From a virus, in IMG/VR virus record IMGVR_UViG_3300025853_000634, positions 1 through 24,251 of that record: a DNA stretch of 24,251 bases; one strand, given 5' to 3'. Under the pieces are notes generated by a model that was not told the DNA's origin, made no database searches, and saw only the letters and a program-made list of their open reading frames with translations. The position numbers and the translations under genes are program-made. Positions 16,920 to 22,829 of this stretch are shown piece by piece; position 1 is the stretch's first letter, and every line of letters begins with the position of its first letter.

Positions 16920-17111
16920 CTAATCTCTTTTTGTTTTACTTTTTAAGTACTTAATTACAGCAATAGCTCCGGCGCGATAAGCTAGCTCACGCTCGGAGAT
17001 AGTGTGTTCTGGAAAGCGGTCTGGGTATTGTTCTTCAAGCTCAGCAATGAGTCGAAGAAGATCAACTTTGCCCCCAACAACCATGGTCAGGGGCAAGGTA
17101 TCATCATCCAT
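16920..17111 (-). CDS. Small protein of unknown function after ribonucleotide reductase
   Basis: A 63-residue frame starting MDDDTLPLTMVVGGKVDLLR at an ATG (17109-17111) that overlaps the last bases of the reductase beta gene by 8. A longer in-frame start at 17201 would lie deep inside that gene and is less likely. The protein has a short strand-rich beginning and two probable helices (LLRLIAELEEQYPDRF and SERELAYRAGAIAVIKYLK) with a basic end. I recognise no domain. It is the last gene before the virion block. Confidence 0.7.
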   Translation of the reverse strand: MDDDTLPLTMVVGGKVDLLRLIAELEEQYPDRFPEHTISERELAYRAGAIAVIKYLKSKTKRD

Positions 17112-17832
17112 ATTGTGGAAGGTCAACGTTAGAAGCCTCAAAGAACGCGGGCATTCTGCTTCGCTGGGTATCCTTGAGGCCTGGTGCTTTGCCCCGCTCA
17201 TAGAGCGAGTCAGATTGATTCATCCAGAAGTCCTTATCCAGGTACTTATTCTCAGAAGAACCAAGAGAATCCATTACCCATCCAACAGTCGCTCTGCGTA
17301 GGCGATTGAGGCTTGGTGTGGACTTGAGGCCCAACTCGGAGCAGACCATCGAGTGTATGGCGACGTGCGTTTGCTCGTCTCGGCTGATGTCTGCTGCGGT
17401 GCTGCGGATTCCGATGTCTCCATTGAATCGGAAGAAGGGGAGGATGACGAAGAAGACACTGCGCTCAAGGATAGCTGCTTTCAGAATTGGATGCTCTGGT
17501 GCGTCTAGCCAAGCCTTGAGGATGTGCTTTGCTTCATCTTCATGCTTCTGGTTTGCACCGTGGGCATCAATGACATAGTTCAAAGCCTGGTCGTGGCGTT
17601 CTTCATCCAATTGATTGGACAACAACGCTTCACGCAAGCCAGGCGTGTTGGGTAGTTCGCGTTCAAGCCCTTGTTGAAGGAACTCACGCACAGGCAATTC
17701 AAGATGACGAAGCCCAAGGGCACGCTTGAGCGTGTCCTCAGACCCATCAACTATCTTGCCCTTTTGCACAGCCAAAGGCGTCCATTTACGCTTTCGGCTG
17801 ACGACTTGATCGTAAGGGGAAGTTGCGTTCAT
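17104..17832 (-). CDS. nrdB: Ribonucleotide reductase beta subunit (class I, NrdB-like, no radical Tyr)
   Basis: A 242-residue ferritin-like protein that should carry the metal cofactor starting the radical for dNTP synthesis. Visible ligands are E77xxH80 in DEERHDQALNY, E123 in ILERSVFF, and E153xxH156 in DEQTHVAIH; the first carboxylate is probably E45 or E50. It is much shorter than E. coli NrdB (376). The residue four after H80, where E. coli has the radical Tyr122, is Leu84; the nearest Tyr is Y86. The C-terminal tail ends DLPQYG, and that Tyr may play the role of Tyr356. The ATG overlaps the alpha stop (ATGA), so the subunits are translationally coupled. A TTG six codons upstream is a less likely start. 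Cyanophage enzymes of this kind were long misannotated as class II alone. Confidence 0.85.
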   Translation of the reverse strand: MNATSPYDQVVSRKRKWTPLAVQKGKIVDGSEDTLKRALGLRHLELPVREFLQQGLERELPNTPGLREALLSNQLDEERHDQALNYVIDAHGANQKHEDEAKHILKAWLDAPEHPILKAAILERSVFFVILPFFRFNGDIGIRSTAADISRDEQTHVAIHSMVCSELGLKSTPSLNRLRRATVGWVMDSLGSSENKYLDKDFWMNQSDSLYERGKAPGLKDTQRSRMPAFFEASNVDLPQYG

Positions 17833-19250
17833 TCTCCGCAGGGAATACAAATTTCGTTTTCTGGTTTGACTTTGGGACAGCCGCAGTCCGGGTCTACTTC
17901 TTCCTCTTCAAAACCAAAGAGGTCACGGAAGTCTTCGTCAAGGGCAGCAAGGGCGTCGTCCTTAGACTGAGTATCCGGTTGGACCTGGAGGCTGTAGTAG
18001 AGGCTCGTTTGGGGCGAGTACATCCACTCATAAAGGAAGTCCCGATCGTAGGTAACAACGTCGCTCCAGCTGTTGAAGCTATATCCGTGGAAGAGAAGTG
18101 TGTTCTGGTATAGACGGACTATACCATCAACCACTGCCTTGTAGTCCTTCCAGCCTACCTCAGATGCAATCTCTACATCCGGCGGGTAGTCATAAGATTG
18201 GACTCCAAAAGTCCCACTGTCCCTATCGACGTGACGACTGATAGGAGGGGCCAACTCTGGGGCAGAAGTATAGCCACGCAGATCGACGTTGTTGTAAGAG
18301 CAAGAAGCCGTGGGCGCGATAGCAAATGCTCGGTCCATGTTGTGGATGCGAGCGACTTGAGACGCAAGCTCAATGGCTTTTGCGAGTTCAGATACAATGC
18401 GATAAGCCGGAGTGTCCTCCGGTTGATGAGAATGGAATTGGGTAAGGGCGTTTCCAAACTCTTTATAAGTTACGCCGTTCTGGCAAAGGAAGTTAGCCAG
18501 ACCCAGGATACCAAGACCAACCTGACGGTCAGACTCGGGGGGAAGGTACTCCCCGGTTTCACCCACACCAGTCTTGCCGTGGAGATCCACCAGGGAAGTC
18601 ATTCCTTCCACAAATGCATCCGCAAGTTCACTAGGTTCACATGCAGCAAGGTTAATATGCTGAAGCAAACAAGTGCCACGACTACGGAGATAAACCTCAA
18701 GGCATACATTACCGTAGATACGATTACCGTAAGGATCGTGGCGGATCTTGTTGAGCCAGATGTCACCCTTCTTAATGCCTTCTAGGGTGGCGTCAATCAG
18801 CTTATCGGATGCCTTAGTAAGGAAGTCTTCATCTACATCAAGACAACGCTTAACCCAAGGTAGTTCAGCTCGTGATGCGTTAACGAACTCAAGTGCATCG
18901 TCATGCGTATAATCGAGGTGCAAAACGCAAGCGCCGTTCTTATAATGTCCACCCCGTCGAATGACCTCGTTAAGAGTAGAGTAAATCCGACCAAAGGATA
19001 CCGGACCAGAAGCAGTCAAGCCCTTGCCATTCTCATGTCCCTTGGGACGGAGCTTAGAAAGGTGGACGGCAACACCGGCACCATTCCGCAGAGCGTGGCT
19101 GACGTAGCGCCACGAAGCTTCAATTCCTTCCGGTCCCTCCATGCTGTCATCGACAACAAAGACGGTACACGAAACGGGAAGGCGTGATTCAGGATTATCA
19201 ATCCAATTTTGAACACGGCCAGTGCGTGCAATCTTTTGAGGGGTTGTCAT
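17829..19250 (-). CDS. nrdA: Ribonucleotide reductase alpha subunit
   Basis: A 473-residue catalytic subunit making deoxyribonucleotides from ribonucleotides. Key residues visible are C28 (first redox Cys, PVSC), N181-x-C183-x-E185 (Asn, thiyl-radical Cys and Glu of the active site), C194 (second redox Cys), PTASCSYNN near 313-321, a Tyr-Tyr pair Y418-Y419 in TSLYYSLQ matching E. coli Tyr730-Tyr731, and a C-terminal reductant motif CIPCGE. There is no N-terminal ATP-cone, so no dATP activity site. The C183-to-C194 spacing of 11 is that of class II enzymes, while the Tyr-Tyr pair and the adjacent beta gene argue for class I. It starts one base after the MazG-like gene stop. Confidence 0.9.
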   Translation of the reverse strand: MTTPQKIARTGRVQNWIDNPESRLPVSCTVFVVDDSMEGPEGIEASWRYVSHALRNGAGVAVHLSKLRPKGHENGKGLTASGPVSFGRIYSTLNEVIRRGGHYKNGACVLHLDYTHDDALEFVNASRAELPWVKRCLDVDEDFLTKASDKLIDATLEGIKKGDIWLNKIRHDPYGNRIYGNVCLEVYLRSRGTCLLQHINLAACEPSELADAFVEGMTSLVDLHGKTGVGETGEYLPPESDRQVGLGILGLANFLCQNGVTYKEFGNALTQFHSHQPEDTPAYRIVSELAKAIELASQVARIHNMDRAFAIAPTASCSYNNVDLRGYTSAPELAPPISRHVDRDSGTFGVQSYDYPPDVEIASEVGWKDYKAVVDGIVRLYQNTLLFHGYSFNSWSDVVTYDRDFLYEWMYSPQTSLYYSLQVQPDTQSKDDALAALDEDFRDLFGFEEEEVDPDCGCPKVKPENEICIPCGE

Positions 19251-19251
19251 T

Positions 19252-19635
19252 TCAGATGAGGTCGTCGAGAACAGGAGGTTGGTAGTTTGGTCCCTTCAAT
19301 ACTTTTCCATCGTCACGGCGAAGGGGCTTACCGTCAACGAGTTTACTCATGTTCGACTCAAACACGCGGTTCATCGCAGTGTCTAAGTCCCAGCCACGAG
19401 CAGCTGCAAATTGATAGCAAACAAAAACAAGATCAGAAAGTTCTTTGAGTTGGTTTACTTTGTTTTCATCCAAAGAACCAAGACTGCTAAACTCATGATC
19501 GAAAGCTTCATCGAACTCATGCCACTCCTCTTTGATAAGGCGGTGCTGAAGCTCGTGAACCGTTTCATCTTTGGTGTTCAGAGGCTGACCCATAGCCACT
19601 CGAAACTCGACGGCTTGCTGGAACAGTGGTTTCAT
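19252..19635 (-). CDS. MazG-like nucleotide pyrophosphohydrolase
   Basis: A 127-residue all-alpha protein with the MazG-type metal motif: E36-E37-x-x-E40 in IKEEWHEFDEAF and E65-x-x-D68 in KELSDLVFVCYQF. Enzymes of this superfamily hydrolyse nucleoside triphosphates or related phosphates to monophosphates. In cyanophages such proteins may lower dNTP damage or adjust host nucleotide pools, but the substrate here is unknown. Length fits a single-domain phage MazG. Its ATG overlaps the DUF3310 stop in an ATGA junction, and it ends one base before the reductase alpha gene, which places it in a nucleotide-supply operon. Confidence 0.87.
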   Translation of the reverse strand: MKPLFQQAVEFRVAMGQPLNTKDETVHELQHRLIKEEWHEFDEAFDHEFSSLGSLDENKVNQLKELSDLVFVCYQFAAARGWDLDTAMNRVFESNMSKLVDGKPLRRDDGKVLKGPNYQPPVLDDLI

Positions 19636-19847
19636 TTGGACTGGAGGTGTTGGATCTTGCGGTTGACATAGGCTTGGACCTTGAGCCAGTCATCTAGCTC
19701 AGTCTCTTCGCCCTTGTACCCTGCGCGACAAATGTACTTAATACAATTGCCAGCAAGGTAGTCCAGGTCTTGATCAATGATAAAGTCCCAGACTTCAATC
19801 GTCCCCCTTTTGTAATGACTGGGACTTGATTTTGTCGAAGAGGTCAC
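19632..19847 (-). CDS. DUF3310 (SaV-like) protein
   Basis: A small protein containing the DUF3310 pattern: PSHYKRGTIEVWDFI, then LAGNCIKYICRAGYKG and a final helix (WLKVQAYVNRKIQ). The family is frequent in phages near replication and nucleotide genes and has no settled function. The frame is open to an ATG at 20027, but that would overlap the membrane protein gene by 233 bases and gives a Ser-rich N-terminus without family similarity. The GTG at 19847 (MTSSTKSSPSHYK, 71 residues) gives the usual family length and a 53-base overlap, so I choose it; no clear Shine-Dalgarno supports it. Confidence 0.75.
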   Translation of the reverse strand: MTSSTKSSPSHYKRGTIEVWDFIIDQDLDYLAGNCIKYICRAGYKGEETELDDWLKVQAYVNRKIQHLQSK

Positions 19848-20097
19848 GGTAGGCAGGGTTTCTCTGGATTTGGTAGAGTTGGATTTCCGTAAGTAATCGT
19901 CCCAAAATTCCAGGTCGGAAAGACTGTCGTTCGATAAACAGTCTTGCTTTGAGTTGAGTTCCTCTGACTCTGAGTGCCACCCATGTGGGTAGTCCGGTGA
20001 TGAGAAGGAGAACGTATTCGAATGCATTAGGTGCTACGACATAAATAATCAAAGCAACAAGTGCTACGTCGAGCCCGTAGATGATGGAGGGGTCCAT
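19795..20097 (-). CDS. Small membrane protein of unknown function
   Basis: A 100-residue protein with two predicted membrane segments near the N-terminus (about residues 4-22 and 24-43, GLDVALVALIIYVV and FEYVLLLITGLPTWVAL) and a basic, soluble C-terminal half (LRVRGTQLKARLFIERQ onward). It starts MDPSIIYG with a good Shine-Dalgarno (AGGAG, 8 bases before ATG), which decides the start and overlaps the exonuclease gene by 34 bases. The 3' end overlaps DUF3310. I do not recognise a family. A membrane protein inside the replication and nucleotide block is unusual; it could tether replication to the membrane, block superinfection, or aid lysis, but nothing in the sequence decides. Confidence 0.75.
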   Translation of the reverse strand: MDPSIIYGLDVALVALIIYVVAPNAFEYVLLLITGLPTWVALRVRGTQLKARLFIERQSFRPGILGRLLTEIQLYQIQRNPAYRDLFDKIKSQSLQKGDD

Positions 20098-20828
20098 AGG
20101 ATTGGCTCCTTAGTGGTTGAGTTGTACTCACCAGGACGGAGGATCCGAGCGAGACGTGCGTTGCGAATGGCATCGTCAAGAGTCAGGCCTGCTTTCTCGT
20201 AAGAGGCAACAACAGCCTGCCATGGATCTTCGGCTTTGGCAAGGATCTTTTCGGCACCTTTCGCACCGATACCAGGAACGCCTTTGTAGCCATCCACCGG
20301 GTCACCCGTCAGGCACTGTCGCCAGAACCAGTAGTCAGCTTCTTCAGGAGTTGTGTAAGTCAGCTCATCCCCATTAAAGAGGTTACAGCTGATCTGTTTC
20401 ATGTCCTTGTCAGGACTAATAAGAATAAAATCGCTAGGATCGAGGTGACATTCCAGACCCAATGCGTCGTCTGCTTCGAGGTTGTCATAACGGATAGTCT
20501 TGTAATGGTTATAGCACCATTCAAGAAGCCGCTTGTACCCGACAGGCTTACGTTTGGTGCGATTACCCTTGTACTCAGGGTCAACGGTTTTGCGGAAGTT
20601 CTTGCTGTCTGAGAAGAACAACAAGACACGGTCAGTGTCGAAGCGACGCTTTAGTTTATCAATCTCAGCTTGGAAGCAACGGACTACTTCCTTAAAGTTG
20701 CTGTGGATTGTAATGACATCAGCGCCCCAGTCAAGCTCTGTTTCGTTGACTTGACAAGTCCGATAGCCATAGAAGTCAGCATCAATACGAAGCTCTGGTT
20801 CAATGACAATCGGCCCAGCTGTCTCCAT
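20064..20828 (-). CDS. 5'-3' exonuclease (T7 gp6-like)
   Basis: A 254-residue exonuclease of the FEN/5'-nuclease superfamily. It removes RNA primers and degrades host DNA to supply nucleotides in T7-like phages. Motifs in order are an N-terminal RIDADFYGYR with the first Asp (D16), FFSDSKNFRKTVDPEYKGNR (about 71-90), the metal-binding LEADDALG (117-124), SPDKDMKQI (138-146), and the helix-three-turn-helix GVPGIGAKGAEKIL (183-196). T7 gp6 is 300 residues. The chosen ATG at 20828 has an AGGGGAA site 8 bases upstream and overlaps the polymerase end by 29 bases; upstream in-frame starts at 20864 and 20912 lack this support. Confidence 0.93.
   Translation of the reverse strand: METAGPIVIEPELRIDADFYGYRTCQVNETELDWGADVITIHSNFKEVVRCFQAEIDKLKRRFDTDRVLLFFSDSKNFRKTVDPEYKGNRTKRKPVGYKRLLEWCYNHYKTIRYDNLEADDALGLECHLDPSDFILISPDKDMKQISCNLFNGDELTYTTPEEADYWFWRQCLTGDPVDGYKGVPGIGAKGAEKILAKAEDPWQAVVASYEKAGLTLDDAIRNARLARILRPGEYNSTTKEPILWTPPSSTGST
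20106..20110 (-). promoter_or_regulatory. Shine-Dalgarno for membrane protein
   Basis: AGGAG on the minus strand, 8 bases before the ATG at 20097. It fixes the start of the membrane protein. Confidence 0.75.
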
Positions 20829-22611
20829 CTTTTGCTTCCCCTGCGAGCGGGACTTTGAGGTCATAGTATTCGCCCGCTTGGACGATTGACCATTCGAGCG
20901 CGAACTTGACATCTTTGGTTAGTTGTGGTTTGACAGCGAGTTGAATTTCATCGTGGATCCATCCGAGCCATTGGTAATCAACGCCCCAGATGTAGCCGTT
21001 TTGTTGGAACCAATCGTAAAGGATTACATTCCACCGCTTACAGCAGATCGCCCCAGCGCTTTGCAAGCAGTAATTAAGCGCTGCGTGTCGCTTTCCTTGG
21101 AGTTTGATTGGCCTGCCATCCAAGCCAACAATAATGTCAGACTCAGCACGACGCCCAATAGCGTCAAGGAGACCTTCGAGTCCTGGAATTGCTGCGAGAA
21201 ATTTCGCCCTAATTTTTTTGCCAAGTTTTTTCGCATCAGTTTCGTTTAACGATTTGTCTAAACTTGATCCGATTTTCTTATCGGATGCCCCATAAATAAA
21301 GGCGTAAGTTAGGGTCTTGACCTCTTTGCGAGTACAGCCAACTCGATCAGCATTCTGTTGGTGAATGTCTCCGTTGACTACAACGTCAGCGAACGCACCA
21401 CCATCAAAGTAACTGAGATAATGACCAAGCATCCGCAGCTCCAAGCCGGAAGCATCGGCAGCAACCTGACGCATACCGCTACCAGGACCAAAAAGTTGAC
21501 GACAACGAGGGTCTGAACTCGTCTGGCCAAGATTTGGTCGGGAATGGGCGTTGCGTCCGGTGTTGGTTGCAAGTTGGCAAGTATGGTGGATCCTTCCTTC
21601 GTTTGTGACCATTTTAAGCCACGCGTTTGTTCCATCGCTGAGCTGCCCGAGGGCTTTTTGTAGCTCAAGAATCCGAGCAAAGATGCTGGCTTCTTCTGTG
21701 TCGATGGATTGTAAGACTCCTTCGTCAATCTTAGGTGCTCCGGTATCTGTGAATTGATCAGGCTTCCAGTCCCTCCAATTATGGAAAGCCCAAGCGATGT
21801 GCTGGCGGCTTGTGGGGTTGAACTCCTTAATCTTACAGAATGGAGCGTTCTCGAAGTAGCCCTTGGTTTTGTTGTTACGCTTGGGGGTCATTTCCCCACC
21901 GTCTACATACGGGAAGGTTTCTCGCATGTGGTCGGCAAGCTTATCCATCTCTGTTCTGAGAGTGGATTCTAGCTTCTGTGCTTTCTCAACATCAAATGGC
22001 CAGCCAGAGGCTTCCTGCTTAGCCATGATGGCTGCTAGGTCATGCTCTAGCTTGATGGCTCCTGCGTGACGCTCCAGGCGGTTCATACCCTTATCATCCA
22101 GGCGCTCAACAAAGGTGCGACTGTAAAGAGTTTCAACCACATGGACATCCTGTTCGCAGTAGTCCTCCATTTCTTGGGACCACTCAGACCAGTCAGTGTC
22201 CTTACCAAACTCACCCTTGTAATCACCGAGGCGATAGCCCCAAGCTTCAAGGCTGTGGCGTCCATAGAGCTTACCAGGCATAGCCGTAGGGCGTCTGCGG
22301 TAGTCAATGGACAGGATGTCTGGGTAGAACATCCGACTAAGAATTAGTGTATCCAGCAGGCTACACGTTGGTTCAAAGAACGGATAGATCTCTTGCAAAG
22401 CTGGTATGTCAAAGCCAACTATGTTGTGGCCGACAAGGAGGTCTGCTTCAGCAAGCATGTTGACACCAGTAGTCACAGACTCGTGAGTACCGCTGTCGTT
22501 GTACCGAAGGACTTCTCCGGTATCGAGGTTTTTGGTGACGATGCAGTGGACACAGCTCATGCCTTTGCGAGGCAAGCCGTTCGTCTCAATGTCGAAGGCT
22601 AACCTAGTCAT
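20800..22611 (-). CDS. DNA polymerase I-type with 3'-5' exonuclease (T7 gp5-like)
   Basis: A 603-residue family A replicative polymerase. The proofreading domain shows FDIETNG (6-12), GHNIVGFDIPAL (61-72) and YCEQD (151-155). The polymerase domain has motif A VAADASGLELR (383-393, D386), motif B RKEVKTLTYAFIYG (428-441, K432 and Y436), and motif C GWIHDEIQL (550-558, D554). Y436 corresponds to E. coli Pol I Phe762 and T7 Tyr526, the residue governing dideoxynucleotide selection. T7 gp5 is 704 residues, so about 100 residues are missing; a missing or short thioredoxin-binding loop would explain this (inference). Its ATG overlaps the zinc-ribbon gene stop as ATGA. Confidence 0.96.
   Translation of the reverse strand: MTRLAFDIETNGLPRKGMSCVHCIVTKNLDTGEVLRYNDSGTHESVTTGVNMLAEADLLVGHNIVGFDIPALQEIYPFFEPTCSLLDTLILSRMFYPDILSIDYRRRPTAMPGKLYGRHSLEAWGYRLGDYKGEFGKDTDWSEWSQEMEDYCEQDVHVVETLYSRTFVERLDDKGMNRLERHAGAIKLEHDLAAIMAKQEASGWPFDVEKAQKLESTLRTEMDKLADHMRETFPYVDGGEMTPKRNNKTKGYFENAPFCKIKEFNPTSRQHIAWAFHNWRDWKPDQFTDTGAPKIDEGVLQSIDTEEASIFARILELQKALGQLSDGTNAWLKMVTNEGRIHHTCQLATNTGRNAHSRPNLGQTSSDPRCRQLFGPGSGMRQVAADASGLELRMLGHYLSYFDGGAFADVVVNGDIHQQNADRVGCTRKEVKTLTYAFIYGASDKKIGSSLDKSLNETDAKKLGKKIRAKFLAAIPGLEGLLDAIGRRAESDIIVGLDGRPIKLQGKRHAALNYCLQSAGAICCKRWNVILYDWFQQNGYIWGVDYQWLGWIHDEIQLAVKPQLTKDVKFALEWSIVQAGEYYDLKVPLAGEAKDGDSWADCH
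20837..20842 (-). promoter_or_regulatory. Shine-Dalgarno for exonuclease start
   Basis: AGGGGA on the minus strand, 8 bases before the ATG at 20828, inside the end of the polymerase gene. It supports that ATG over upstream in-frame starts. Confidence 0.7.
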
Positions 22612-22829
22612 AGGCCCCAGTACCCTGGTTCTTCTGTGTCAAGGGTTTGTTGCGTGATTGGATCCGGCTTACCGCATTCCAAACAGAAATAGCCATCAGG
22701 CTCCATTTCCGAATAAAAGAAGGCGTTACTACCGCAGGTACAAACAGCATCTAGTTTAATATTCTCCAAATGGGTCAGATGCTCCGTCAAATGATCGTTT
22801 GGATGAGGATGAGCCATCAAATTCTGCAT
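22608..22829 (-). CDS. Small zinc-ribbon protein between helicase and polymerase
   Basis: A 73-residue frame with four cysteines arranged CxC (CTCGSNAFFYS) and CxxC (GYFCLECGKP) about 16 residues apart, which fits a zinc ribbon. The last part is acidic (TLDTEEPGYWGL). The frame overlaps the helicase C-terminus by 74 bases if the first ATG (22829) is used; ATG at 22817 or TTG at 22769 (giving MENIKLDAVCTCGS) are alternatives and the last reduces overlap most. Its stop overlaps the polymerase ATG. Zinc ribbons bind DNA, RNA or protein. It could be a replication accessory or transcription regulator; I do not know a named family. Confidence 0.78.
   Translation of the reverse strand: MQNLMAHPHPNDHLTEHLTHLENIKLDAVCTCGSNAFFYSEMEPDGYFCLECGKPDPITQQTLDTEEPGYWGL

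Noticed and set aside
17112-17201. Longer start for the 63-residue protein
   Set aside because: The extra 30 residues overlap the reductase beta gene in another frame, and the ATG at 17111 fits the close packing of neighbours.
17829-19250. Simple annotation as a vitamin B12-dependent class II reductase
   Set aside because: The Tyr-Tyr pair near the C-terminus and the adjacent beta subunit gene indicate a class I enzyme.
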